From the NCBI RefSeq assembly GCF_004343585.1, contig NZ_SLYW01000001.1:1178001-1242000 (forward strand): 64,000 nucleotides of DNA, given 5' to 3'. Source of the stretch: Neorhizobium sp. JUb45. GTDB taxonomy: Bacteria > Pseudomonadota > Alphaproteobacteria > Rhizobiales > Rhizobiaceae. The translations under genes and the position numbers were made by a program. Within the stretch, counting starts at the first letter, position 1; each line of letters starts with the position of its first letter. The notes under the pieces were generated by a model. The model had not been told where the DNA came from and ran no database searches. It worked only from the letters and a program-made list of their open reading frames with translations. Below are positions 27,206 to 34,404 of this stretch, in pieces.

Positions 27206-28264
27206 TTATTTCTGGGTCTTTGCAGCTTCAAAGGATTCGAGTTTAGCGATGGCTTGCTCCGCCAACGTCGTCTTGCCGCCGAGGTAGTGAGTATCGAGAA
27301 TCGATTCTACGTCCTTGAGGCTGTGACCGGTGATAGACGCGATCTGTGCTGTCGAGCACCCGGCAATCGCCAGCCTTGTAACCGCGGTCCCTCGCAGGTC
27401 GTGGAATGTGAGGTCCGCACAGCCAGCCTTGTTTTTTGCTTTCGACCAGCTGGTGTTGAACCCGTCCTTCGTCCAAGGACGCTTGTGTTTCATGCTGGTG
27501 AGGATAACCGGCGAGATGTGAGGCATACCATCCAGCAGCGTCTTCAGCGGTCCGCCGATCGGTATTTTCACACGTGCGCCAGTCTTGCTTTGCTTCACCT
27601 TAATCGAGGAGCCGTCGTAATCGCTCCACGGAGCCGTCAGGAGGTCTCCCTTGCGCTGGCCGGTCCATAGAGCCATCACTACCGCTGCTTTGATCTCAGC
27701 GGACGCTATGGCAAAAAGCGCCTCAAGCCTGTCGTCAGTCCAGATGTTCTCTGTCCGATCGGCGCTATATAGCCTGCCGCCGCGTTCCGCGAGGTTGATC
27801 GTGATACGGCCGCGGTCCTTTGCGCACGAGAGGACGCGTGCGAGCACCGACCAGGCCAGATCTGCGGTGCGTGGCCGGTCGGCCATCGTGTCTCGCCATT
27901 CCTTGAACTTGCCGCGAGCGCGCTTGTCCTGCAGCATTGGCAACGTCATGTCGCCAAACTCGTCGCGGATCTGGTCCAGGTAGCGATTGTATTCCTTCTG
28001 CGTCTTTGGCGCTGTCTTGGTGAAGTCGGCTGACGCCTTGTACTCGGTGATCAGCTTGTTCATGTTTTCGCCGGGCTCCACGAAGCGATCTTTCGTCGCT
28101 TCAACGAAAGCACGCATGAGAAGCGGATCACCCGGCTGCAGAGGCCGACCAGCCTTGTCCTTGAGGAGTGGGCCGCCACGCCAAGCATAGCAGTAGGTGA
28201 TGATCTTACCGCTTGCGAGGCGCTTTTTTACCGTCGCCAGTCCCTTGAGCTTTTCTCGCGTCAC
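27206..28264 (-). CDS. int: phage tyrosine recombinase (integrase)
   Basis: About 352 residues. The catalytic residues of the tyrosine recombinase family are visible in order: the first Arg in TGQRKGDLL, HDLR (the H-x-x-R pair), GHS, and the nucleophile Tyr in ILDTHYLG. The N-terminal part is a SAM-like DNA-binding domain (about 65-165). It should integrate and excise the prophage at tRNA-Lys. I prefer the GTG start at 28264, eight bases after GGGAG; ATGs at 28291 and 28318 lie in frame. It overlaps the upstream HTH gene by about 59 bases. Confidence 0.92.
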   Translation of the reverse strand: MTREKLKGLATVKKRLASGKIITYCYAWRGGPLLKDKAGRPLQPGDPLLMRAFVEATKDRFVEPGENMNKLITEYKASADFTKTAPKTQKEYNRYLDQIRDEFGDMTLPMLQDKRARGKFKEWRDTMADRPRTADLAWSVLARVLSCAKDRGRITINLAERGGRLYSADRTENIWTDDRLEALFAIASAEIKAAVVMALWTGQRKGDLLTAPWSDYDGSSIKVKQSKTGARVKIPIGGPLKTLLDGMPHISPVILTSMKHKRPWTKDGFNTSWSKAKNKAGCADLTFHDLRGTAVTRLAIAGCSTAQIASITGHSLKDVESILDTHYLGGKTTLAEQAIAKLESFEAAKTQK

Positions 28265-28502
28265 GTTCGCGCTCCCATTTGTCGAACTCATCTTCGACGT
28301 TGTCGTTCGCAGCCACAAGGCCGCTTATCTCGTCCAGCTTCGCGTCGATCGCTCTTCTGTCCCATTTGCGCGTGCCGGGCACAGCCGGCGGCATTTTGTG
28401 GGTGGCCACCCAAAGAGAGAACGTAGACTCGCCGATCCCCAGATAGGCAGCGGCTTCGCGGCGGCCCACGAGGCGAGGGGAGTTGTCGTTGGCGGCGGTC
28501 AC
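28206..28502 (-). CDS. excisionase-like HTH protein
   Basis: A 98-residue protein with a winged-helix/AlpA-type DNA-binding motif (residues about 12-50: RREAAAYLGIGESTFSLWV, MPPAVPGTRKWDRRAIDAK). Its position directly upstream of and overlapping int argues for excisionase or a directionality factor. It has two copies of the ANDN peptide, at residues 4-7 and 65-68, flanking the DNA-binding domain, and a very basic C-terminal tail. Confidence 0.75.
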   Translation of the reverse strand: MTAANDNSPRLVGRREAAAYLGIGESTFSLWVATHKMPPAVPGTRKWDRRAIDAKLDEISGLVAANDNVEDEFDKWERERDARKAQGTGDGKKAPRKR

Positions 28503-29929
28503 GGCCCCAGCTCCCTCGTCTGCGGGGATGGGGCTTCCGAATTGCTATAATGCCAGTCTCGAAACTTCTGTGAAGCTGGCTTAGACTGCCGATTGCGGTA
28601 TCTTGCTACGGCTATGGAAAGATGATGGGCAACGAGCGAATGAGTGAGAAAGAATGCTGGTTTTGCAAGAATACTATTCCCGAAAGTGACAAAGGTGCTG
28701 TGCACATGCATGTCAGAAATCTCTGGTCTGCTGGAAGGCGTCAGCCTTCTCAGGAGTTTTTTGCACACGCCGAATGCGCGAGCGAACACCTGAGCGTTGG
28801 CTACAAGTTCGATCCCGCCGATCTGCTCAGCTCGTAGTAGGCAGTGAGCGACGCTCGTTTGCGGGGATGGGCCCGCCTTGAAGCGCCCGTAGCCGCTGCA
28901 ATCGGGGCAGTTACTTTCGCAATCCTCGATCTCTTCCGTCGTTTTGGCTGAAATGTAGCGGTCCCAATCCTTGATCAGGTTGCCGGTCCCTGAGCATCGG
29001 TCGCATGGAATGTCGCCATCCGCGCAACCAATCAAGTCCACATGGTTTTCGGGCGCGGGTATTGAAGCAACATCGAGAGACTCTATTTCTCGTGAGCCAT
29101 GTACTGTGTTCCGCCGAAGGCCTGCGCCTGGGCTGACCGGTGCGGGCCCTCCTTTCAATTCGCCATTTCGAGCCGCTTCATGACTACTAATGCCGACTGG
29201 GTGCGTTACAGCGCTGTTGAGGAAACCGCGAGCGGATGGAGCGTTATCGAAAACGCCACCGGATTGGCCTTCCTTATCGAGGGTGTGCCGATGGTCTTGC
29301 TGCGGAAAGACGTCGCTTTCGCTCTGGCGCGAACGCTCAACGAAATCGCGACCAAAGGAATAACTGTCCATTGATGCTTCCTGCGGCAGCGATTTCCCGC
29401 TCTGAGTGCTGCCGAGCTTATTAACATCTGCTGATATGTAGTGATCGGAAGGGCGATCCGTTAAAGACGCGCCGTCGCAAGCGCTTTTGGCATCTGCGTC
29501 CTCGGAAGGTCGGCGCACCCCTATTGCTGGCCTTCCATCCACCTGATGCTCGGGTGGAACCATAACTCCCTGAGAGCCTTGTAGAGCGGGCTCGTACCTG
29601 CTCATCGAGTCTAGAGGCTGGTCGCTGCCCCCGCGATCAGCCTTTGATGCGGCCATAGGTGTCTGGGGTGCGGGTGTCATCCAGTCAGCTTTTTGGCACA
29701 ATCCAGCAAATTCGTCGCGATCTTGAAAGCCCACGCAATTGCCAACGGCTAAGCTCGGGTCTCCTCCTGGCTTTGCAATCGGGAGGTCGGACGCATGTTC
29801 CCCGAATTTCGAGATAGGGGTGGCAAACGTCTGGGCTGTCGCCTCGACTTTGGAAATAGAGGCGGCAGCCAGATCACTATCAGCTGAAGCAGGAGCGGCC
29901 GAAGCCGCCCCCTTGATATCCGCGCGCAT
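28499..29929 (-). CDS. hypothetical protein with a DnaJ-like double CxxC zinc motif
   Basis: An open frame of 476 codons whose start overlaps the preceding gene (TGATG). The first 170 residues are Ala/Ser-rich and low in structure. Near residue 320 a zinc-finger-like unit is clear: CDRCSGTG...CPDCSGYGRF, as in DnaJ-type fingers. Two plausible small genes lie antisense inside it (28622-28837 and 29180-29374), so part of this frame may be open by chance and the true protein may be shorter or broken. The zinc-finger part and the coupled start look real; the C-terminal 110 residues do not. Confidence 0.5.
   Translation of the reverse strand: MRADIKGAASAAPASADSDLAAASISKVEATAQTFATPISKFGEHASDLPIAKPGGDPSLAVGNCVGFQDRDEFAGLCQKADWMTPAPQTPMAASKADRGGSDQPLDSMSRYEPALQGSQGVMVPPEHQVDGRPAIGVRRPSEDADAKSACDGASLTDRPSDHYISADVNKLGSTQSGKSLPQEASMDSYSFGRDFVERSRQSESDVFPQQDHRHTLDKEGQSGGVFDNAPSARGFLNSAVTHPVGISSHEAARNGELKGGPAPVSPGAGLRRNTVHGSREIESLDVASIPAPENHVDLIGCADGDIPCDRCSGTGNLIKDWDRYISAKTTEEIEDCESNCPDCSGYGRFKAGPSPQTSVAHCLLRAEQIGGIELVANAQVFARAFGVCKKLLRRLTPSSRPEISDMHVHSTFVTFGNSILAKPAFFLTHSLVAHHLSIAVARYRNRQSKPASQKFRDWHYSNSEAPSPQTRELGP
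28622..28837 (+). CDS. small CxxC...HxxC zinc-binding protein
   Basis: A 71-residue protein with CWFCKN near the N-terminus and HAEC near the middle, together a likely four-ligand zinc site, plus the block GAVHMHVRNLW. I recognise this layout from small hypothetical proteins of rhizobia but no function is known. GGAAAG precedes the ATG. It is antisense to the 3' part of the large leftward frame, an unresolved conflict. Confidence 0.55.
   Translation: MMGNERMSEKECWFCKNTIPESDKGAVHMHVRNLWSAGRRQPSQEFFAHAECASEHLSVGYKFDPADLLSS
29180..29374 (+). CDS. small protein of the 'W-V-TG-GV-L' type
   Basis: A 64-residue protein. The order SGWSVIENATG, IEGVPMVLL and FALARTLNEI resembles the prophage protein at 51610-51798 (GSWTVFDIFTG, VKGVLQDGL, DDLVDLLN), suggesting two diverged members of one family. 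The ribosome site is weak. It lies antisense within the large leftward frame, so one of the two is probably not translated. Confidence 0.45.
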   Translation: MTTNADWVRYSAVEETASGWSVIENATGLAFLIEGVPMVLLRKDVAFALARTLNEIATKGITVH

Positions 29930-30201
29930 CAGGCTGCCCGCCGGCGCTGCTGATGGCCGTTGTCGTTTGCCGCACGCGGTGCGACTGTGCCGCTGGCAAC
30001 GCGCAGCGCGCAGGCAATCACCCGGTGGCGGCTACCACGACGGCGTGGCGCCTCATGCCATTTGGCGACCTGTGCAAGCACGGCCGGCGTGTTGGTGTCA
30101 GGGGAAAGGTTGGCGATGACCTGCAGGGTGTCTTCCTGCGTGGTCGGAGTGAAGTCGTTGTGGAACTGCTGGGCAAGCTTCTTCGCTTCATGCTGTCTCA
30201 T
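29929..30201 (-). CDS. hypothetical prophage protein with C-terminal ANDN
   Basis: A 90-residue basic protein with no family I recognise. It has the common prophage leader (ACCACCAGAAGGAGACC) before its ATG. ANDN lies at residues 78-81, followed only by GHQQRRRAA. The downstream gene starts at its stop codon (TGATG), so they are probably coupled. Confidence 0.65.
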   Translation of the reverse strand: MRQHEAKKLAQQFHNDFTPTTQEDTLQVIANLSPDTNTPAVLAQVAKWHEAPRRRGSRHRVIACALRVASGTVAPRAANDNGHQQRRRAA

Positions 30202-30237
30202 GATGGTCTCCTTCTGGTGGTGGTTGGTCGGTGGTGG

Positions 30238-30405
30238 TTAGATTTTCGCGAGTTCCATCGCGAGGTCCCATTCGGCCAGCTGGAAGCCGATCGCAAACGC
30301 GAGAGCGACCACGACGAGGGCGAACGTGATCGCTTGCGAAATGTCGCGGTGAGTTTCAAGCTGGATTTTCTGGATTGGGGTGATGTGGATGTGACCGCGC
30401 TTCAT
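30238..30405 (-). CDS. small single-span membrane protein
   Basis: A 55-residue protein with a basic N-terminus and one clear membrane helix (AITFALVVVALAFAIGF). The start codon overlaps the stop of the upstream gene (ATGA) and GGAGG lies about eight bases before it. Function unknown; superinfection-exclusion or membrane roles are common for such early leftward proteins but unproven here. Confidence 0.65.
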   Translation of the reverse strand: MKRGHIHITPIQKIQLETHRDISQAITFALVVVALAFAIGFQLAEWDLAMELAKI

Positions 30406-30581
30406 GCTGCGGTCCTCCAGTGGGTGGGCTCGTAGTAGACGTACGTCGAGCCGTCGGGGACGAACCACAAATTTCCATTGCGCTTGAGCTTCTGCTCGTT
30501 GCGAGCGCCAGCTGCGTCGTCGATTTTCGTGTCGACAACCAGCCCAACCGGCGGAAGTGCCTCGGTGAGTTTCTTCCACAT
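30402..30581 (-). CDS. DUF551-like small phage protein
   Basis: A 59-residue protein with the pattern W-L-PPVG-V...LW-YVYY-PTHWR, like the DUF551 family of small phage and prophage proteins. It is coupled on both sides: its start overlaps the upstream stop (TGATG) and its stop overlaps the downstream start (ATGA). Function unknown. Confidence 0.7.
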   Translation of the reverse strand: MWKKLTEALPPVGLVVDTKIDDAAGARNEQKLKRNGNLWFVPDGSTYVYYEPTHWRTAA

Positions 30582-30769
30582 CAGACGGAGTTCCGCTGGT
30601 TTGCGCGGGCCTTGTCACGGCGCTTGCCGGACGGGCGACCATGGCGCTTAGCCCTGTGGTCAGGCCGGGCCATAGGCTCGGCAGAAGATGCAGCATTGCG
30701 GGAAGGGTAGTAGTCACCTGCCTCGTCATACAGTTCGACGAGGCAAGGTCTTCTGCTTGAAAGTGGCAT
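30581..30769 (-). CDS. basic hypothetical protein, first gene of the leftward operon
   Basis: A 62-residue protein: an N-terminal half with LVELYDEAGDYYPS and a strongly basic C-terminal half (AKRHGRPSGKRRDKAR). ATG 30769 has the prophage leader ACCACCAGAGGAGAC. It is the first gene after the leftward promoter near 30.83 kb and heads the string leading to xis and int. No family recognised. Confidence 0.65.
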   Translation of the reverse strand: MPLSSRRPCLVELYDEAGDYYPSRNAASSAEPMARPDHRAKRHGRPSGKRRDKARANQRNSV

Positions 30770-30820
30770 GAGAGCCGTCTCCTCTGGTGGTGTACACCGC
30801 ATTGGTGGTGCGGTGAGAGG

Positions 30821-30863
30821 AGAATGCTTTAATCCAAACGTGGAGTCAATATCCAAATTGGAT
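30821..30863 (-). promoter_or_regulatory. leftward early promoter with repressor operator
   Basis: On the minus strand TTGACT (30849-30844) and CATTCT (30826-30821) are 17 bases apart. The near-perfect palindrome ATCCAAATTGGAT (30851-30863) lies directly upstream of the -35, and the spacer holds a degenerate version (30832-30845). An identical copy lies at 31666-31678 on the other side of the repressor gene, so this is probably the PL-type operator for the small leftward genes, xis and int. Confidence 0.65.
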
Positions 30864-30867
30864 CAAT

Positions 30868-31593
30868 TTAGTATTTTCCTGATAGAACGATTGGATGGAC
30901 GCTTACGACGTCCTCGCGAGCGAATCGTATTTCGCCTTCTGGATTATATTGACGCAGGACCAAGTCGGAACCCGCCCAGCCCACGAACTCCTTCACATAA
31001 CCGAGCGGAGGAAGATCCTCTGAGGCTGGCCTTATCTGCACGATGACGTCGTCGCCTCGACGAGATGGCTTGGTGGGATGAACGTACACGGTTTCGCCAG
31101 CCTTGTAGCGAGGCCACATCGACTCGCCGTCAATGTAGACTGCGTAGGCGTTCGGCACGTTTTGCAGTGAGGGTGGGCAGGCGACATAATCGAGAACGTG
31201 GCCATTGAAGCTATACTCGCCGCCTTCTCCGCCGACGGCCTCGCCCAATACGGGAAGCATCATTTCCAAGCGATTCGTGGGAATGTGCCCCATAATTCGA
31301 GCGTCAGGAGCGCCCGCGCCTGTGGACGTACCGTTGGTTGGAACCCTGCTAGGCACTGCGAAGAATTTTCCGGCAGCGCTCTCCCCACTCGCTTCCTTCA
31401 TCAGCTGTCGCATCTCGTCTTCAGCAATGCCTAGGAGGGCAGCCAGTTCACGCCATTTGCGCGGCGACGATGTGTTTCCGCGGAAGATCTCGGAGATGGC
31501 TTGAGGAGTCATTTCCAGCCTGTCTGCGATCTCCACCTGGCTAATATTTAATTCTTTAGCTCGGGCGACGAGCAGGTCAGACAGCTGGGACAC
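30868..31593 (-). CDS. cI: CI/LexA-type prophage repressor (HTH + S24 peptidase)
   Basis: A 241-residue repressor. Residues 5-65 form an XRE-type helix-turn-helix (ISQVEIADRLEMTPQAISEIF). The C-terminal S24 domain has the catalytic serine S158 in DGESMWPRY and the lysine K201 in GYVKEF, so RecA-stimulated self-cleavage upon DNA damage is expected. It is flanked by identical operators at 30851 and 31666, fitting control of leftward and rightward promoters and of itself. Confidence 0.93.
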   Translation of the reverse strand: MSQLSDLLVARAKELNISQVEIADRLEMTPQAISEIFRGNTSSPRKWRELAALLGIAEDEMRQLMKEASGESAAGKFFAVPSRVPTNGTSTGAGAPDARIMGHIPTNRLEMMLPVLGEAVGGEGGEYSFNGHVLDYVACPPSLQNVPNAYAVYIDGESMWPRYKAGETVYVHPTKPSRRGDDVIVQIRPASEDLPPLGYVKEFVGWAGSDLVLRQYNPEGEIRFAREDVVSVHPIVLSGKY

Positions 31594-31622
31594 GTTTTTT
31601 TATCTCCGTTTTTCAACGTCTT

Positions 31623-31683
31623 ACCATTTTGGATATAAAAAAGCAAATCAAGCAATTGACTCCAAATCCAAATTGGATATTGA
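31623..31683 (+). promoter_or_regulatory. rightward promoter and operators next to cI
   Basis: TTGACT (31656-31661) and TATTTG (31678-31683) are spaced 16 bases apart, and the operator ATCCAAATTGGAT (31666-31678) fills the spacer, so bound repressor would block polymerase. A weaker site, ACCATTTTGGAT (31623-31634), is nearer the cI start and may serve autoregulation. Confidence 0.65.
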
Positions 31684-31983
31684 TTGCGCTGTCACCAGAT
31701 GGCGGGGGCCTGACGGAGACGAAACAACATGGCGGAAAACACACAATCCTGCACAAGAAGAAGAGCGAAGCTCCACGGTACTGACAGAAGTGGCTTAACG
31801 CGGGAGCGTGGGCCACCAAGAAGAAGCCAACCGGGCATCCCGACCCAAGCGGGATAAGACCCTAAGACGCGGCCAAACAAATTTAGGAGGTTCATTTGAT
31901 ACAGGAAAATAGCGGCAGAAGAATAGTTGAAAAACAGGGGGGTCGGAGAAGAGCCGACCCGCAGGCCAAGCCACCTTAAAAGC
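31684..31983 (+). other. leader region with only tiny reading frames
   Basis: Three hundred bases downstream of the rightward promoter without a convincing gene. ATG 31730 with GGAGAC upstream starts a 17-codon frame ending in TGA (31781-31783); a neighbouring frame reads through to about 31,865 and looks protein-like near its end, so a frameshifted small cro-like or leader gene is possible. A strong AGGAGG at 31885-31890 precedes a TTG with 27 codons. The region ends in a terminator. Confidence 0.4.
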
Positions 31984-32011
31984 AAGCCCGCATGACGCGG
32001 GCTTTTCCTTT
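31984..32011 (+). terminator. rightward terminator
   Basis: AAGCCCGC (31984-31991), loop ATGAC, GCGGGCTT (31997-32004), then CCTTTTTTT. Nearly the same hairpin as at the 3' end of int. Confidence 0.85.
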
Positions 32012-32051
32012 TTTTGAGGGCACCAGTTTGGCAATGCAACCCTGCAGTCCG

Positions 32052-32840
32052 TCACTCCAAGCTCACCAGATAGTAGTAGTCGCTCTCACGCTCTTCGATC
32101 GTGTAGGTGATGCCGACGGTGGCGTTTGCATTCGTTAGAACGGAAGCTGAGCATGTCGTCAGCTTGCCTGATTGGGAAACTGTCGAAATGTTAGTGACGT
32201 CTTTGACGCCAACCTTCAGAAGATTCAGCGGAATGTCTGGGAAGATTGCCTTGACCTGCGCGACACTCAACGACGAGTCGCACGTAGGTGTCGCAAGCCC
32301 CAGATATGGCCTCGTGAAGCCTGCGGATGCAAATATCGAGAAAACGACCGAAGCCACCCACGCCAGCATTGTGTATTGCTTCATGCGGAGCCGGCGATTT
32401 CGAATGAAGATATACAGCGGAGCGAGAAGTAGAGCTCCGAAGAATGGTGTCGCTTCTTTGCGCCGTCCACTTGCCCGCACGGCTTTCTCGTCAAGCGCCG
32501 CCAACACTCCGTTTGCCGCTGCGTATGCGAGGAAGATAGCCGGAGTTGTCACTCCGCCATATGATTGCGTAAGTACCGCCTCGATCGCCCAGCCGATTGC
32601 CGGTACCGTAGCGAGTGTCCAAATCCAGAAACTGTTGATCTCTGATATCGGCAGAGGCGGTGGCGAGCCATCATCTCGCAAGTCATCGACCTCGGCGAAC
32701 CTGCGCCAGGTGCTGCCGAGAGATCCGGTCCACACCAGCGTGTCGCTGTTGATGGCGCCGCTTTTGAATTTCGAGATTAATTCGTCGCGAGAGACCGGGC
32801 CGAAACGCCCGCCATTGTCGCTGTAATGCCAGTCAGTCAT
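32052..32840 (-). CDS. GYF_2-domain membrane protein
   Basis: A 262-residue protein. Residues 1-55 form a GYF_2/DUF4339-type domain (WHYSDNGGRFGPVSRDEL...LVWTG). Then come several membrane helices (about 68-185, including WIWTLATVPAIGWAIEAVL and an Ala-rich segment) and a C-terminal periplasmic part with two cysteines (CDSSLS, LTTCSAS). It is expressed from the lysogenic strand next to the repressors, as lysogenic-conversion genes often are, but its function is unknown. Confidence 0.7.
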   Translation of the reverse strand: MTDWHYSDNGGRFGPVSRDELISKFKSGAINSDTLVWTGSLGSTWRRFAEVDDLRDDGSPPPLPISEINSFWIWTLATVPAIGWAIEAVLTQSYGGVTTPAIFLAYAAANGVLAALDEKAVRASGRRKEATPFFGALLLAPLYIFIRNRRLRMKQYTMLAWVASVVFSIFASAGFTRPYLGLATPTCDSSLSVAQVKAIFPDIPLNLLKVGVKDVTNISTVSQSGKLTTCSASVLTNANATVGITYTIEERESDYYYLVSLE

Positions 32841-33084
32841 CGATGCCCCTCAGATCCCATGAGGAGAATAGCACGATGGATGAGTTCTGGAAGTTGCATG
32901 GGCGAAACGCTGACAAGAAAGAATGCTTACAGACAGCAAGTCGACCCTAAGGCCGACACCACTCGCTTAGCGACTTGCGTCTGAAGTTCGTACTAGACCG
33001 AGGAGGAGACCTGCTTCGTGGGCGTGGCTTTACTCAAGGTCGTTCCATATCGACACCACATCGACAAAAGGCTTGGAACATATT

Positions 33085-33100
33085 TTGGCAAATTTGTCAA
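33085..33100 (-). promoter_or_regulatory. operator of the second repressor (site 1)
   Basis: TTGGCAAATTTGTCAA is a 16-base inverted repeat and matches the TTGACAAATTTGTAA sites at 33716 and 45987. It lies just past the 3' end of the second repressor gene and 245 bases before the GYF gene on the same strand, possibly controlling it. Confidence 0.5.
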
Positions 33101-33108
33101 CAATCGGA

Positions 33109-33714
33109 TCACACGCGCTCGGCGAGCACGATGACATGCACCGCGGTAAGATCGCTGACAGTGACTGGATCGCCGGCATAGCGGCTAAGGCGCGCCGTTT
33201 CGCCAAGCTCTTCGAGGCGGCCAATCCATGCCAGTCCACCACGGCTGTGAGCAATCACGTCGTTGCCAGGCTTCGGCCAGACGGTAGGGTCAAGCCACAC
33301 CTTGCAGCCGACCTTGAAGACCGGCTCCATCAGCTTAGTGTCAACGATCACTGCGTAGCGGCCATCGGGAACCGCCTTGCGCGTCGAATCAAATTTGAAC
33401 TTGCCGTCCTTTCGGTCGGAAACACGACCGTAGGTGCTTGCTTTCGCAAAGGCGGTGAGGGGAGCGATCTTCCCGTCAACCGCGGCATGGCGTGCCTCCT
33501 CCACGAACTCGGCAAGTTTTTCCTCGGAGATGTTGAGGAAGGAAGCCAGCTTTGGGCGGGGAAGGCGAGGCAGGCTGTAGCGCTTCCACGTGCTGAAAGT
33601 CTGCTGCTGCTCGCCCAGTTCGCCGGCCGTTTCTCGGTCGGTCAGATTGCGCTCTCTTTGCTTATCGATAAGCATCTGCGCGAAGCGGGATTTCTTCTCA
33701 GGCATTCGGTTCAC
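33109..33714 (-). CDS. S24-like repressor lacking the Ser/Lys dyad
   Basis: A 201-residue protein with a helix-turn-helix N-terminus (about residues 8-60) and a C-terminal LexA/S24-like beta domain (YAVIVDTKLMEPVFKVG, KVWLDP). Aligned with CI, the catalytic serine is L129 and the catalytic lysine position is G165, so self-cleavage is not expected. It faces the rightward early operon, starting right at an ACAAATTTGT operator. It probably acts as a Cro-like or second repressor whose release needs another signal. Confidence 0.75.
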   Translation of the reverse strand: MNRMPEKKSRFAQMLIDKQRERNLTDRETAGELGEQQQTFSTWKRYSLPRLPRPKLASFLNISEEKLAEFVEEARHAAVDGKIAPLTAFAKASTYGRVSDRKDGKFKFDSTRKAVPDGRYAVIVDTKLMEPVFKVGCKVWLDPTVWPKPGNDVIAHSRGGLAWIGRLEELGETARLSRYAGDPVTVSDLTAVHVIVLAERV

Positions 33715-33715
33715 C

Positions 33716-33743
33716 TTGACAAATTTGTAAAATAATTATAGGG
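33716..33743 (+). promoter_or_regulatory. rightward early promoter/operator (site 2)
   Basis: TTGACA (33716-33721) and TATAGG (33738-33743) with a 16-base spacer. The palindrome ACAAATTTGT overlaps the -35 and spacer. The leftward strand carries TATAAT over the same bases, serving the divergent repressor. It should drive the long early operon starting at 33814. Confidence 0.65.
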
Positions 33744-33813
33744 TGCAAACGTAAATTTCAAGTATCCGCAAGCCGACCAAGCTTCGGTGCTTCTTCATCA
33801 CAAGAGGAGAGAC

Positions 33814-34122
33814 ATGACAAAAATCACCAGCGATCAGCTGGCGAAAATGCACGACCGTCGCCTGAGAGGCGAAAGCTGTGTCGATATCGCCAGATCCTTC
33901 GGTCTTAACGAGATGACCGTCTACCAGCGTCTTCGCCGCGAGTTCGGCCTTGATGTCTACAAATTCCCTCCGCCTGTTGCTGCCAACGACAACGTGCCAG
34001 GCCGAGTTCGTAAAATGACTGCACACAACGGCGGATGCTCGACACTGAGCGGCAAGATGCCGGTCACTCTGGTTCGTATCCCGACCCTTGACGGTCCGGC
34101 GCCGACGCAGGTGGCAGCATGA
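33814..34122 (+). CDS. homeodomain-like HTH protein, first early gene
   Basis: A 102-residue protein with a Trp-repressor/homeodomain-like helix-turn-helix near residues 8-45 (LRGESCVDIARSFGLNEMTVYQRLRREFG). ANDN is at residues 57-60, right after the DNA-binding part. AAGAGGAGAGAC precedes ATG 33814. The first gene after the early promoter is often a regulator. The next gene overlaps by ATGA. Confidence 0.7.
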   Translation: MTKITSDQLAKMHDRRLRGESCVDIARSFGLNEMTVYQRLRREFGLDVYKFPPPVAANDNVPGRVRKMTAHNGGCSTLSGKMPVTLVRIPTLDGPAPTQVAA

Positions 34123-34403
34123 GCCAGTGCGATTGCGAGACTTTTGACGCCGGTGACTGGGTCGAATGCCAGCTTGATACCGACCTTTTTGGTATCGTCG
34201 TCGGTGATGCTGATTTCGGTCGCATCGTGAGCGTACAGCTCGCCGGCTCCCTCGAAATCCGTCCATTCTTCGCCGTCACACTGCGCCACGTCGCTCCCAA
34301 GGAGCCGCCGGCTGTCGAGAACGACGACACCAACGTCATCCACGTGGACTTCACCAAGCCGCGTGCGCTGGATGCCAACACCACCACAGAAGGAGCTGCG
34401 TAA
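34119..34403 (+). CDS. hypothetical early protein
   Basis: A 94-residue acidic protein that starts in the stop of the previous gene (ATGA). Its N-terminal CDCETFDAGDWVECQLD is reminiscent of a small beta barrel. Its 3' end codes for the leader ACCACCACAGAAGGAG used by the next gene. No known family. Confidence 0.6.
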   Translation: MSQCDCETFDAGDWVECQLDTDLFGIVVGDADFGRIVSVQLAGSLEIRPFFAVTLRHVAPKEPPAVENDDTNVIHVDFTKPRALDANTTTEGAA

Positions 34404-34404
34404 C

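Noticed and set aside
32876..32950. 24-codon frame after GAGGAG upstream of the GYF gene
   Set aside because: Ribosome site is fair, but the peptide is short, unlike anything I know, and not coupled to a neighbour.
33736..34266. 176-codon leftward frame over the first early genes
   Set aside because: Very Arg/His-rich, no motif, lies against the HTH gene and crosses the early promoter.
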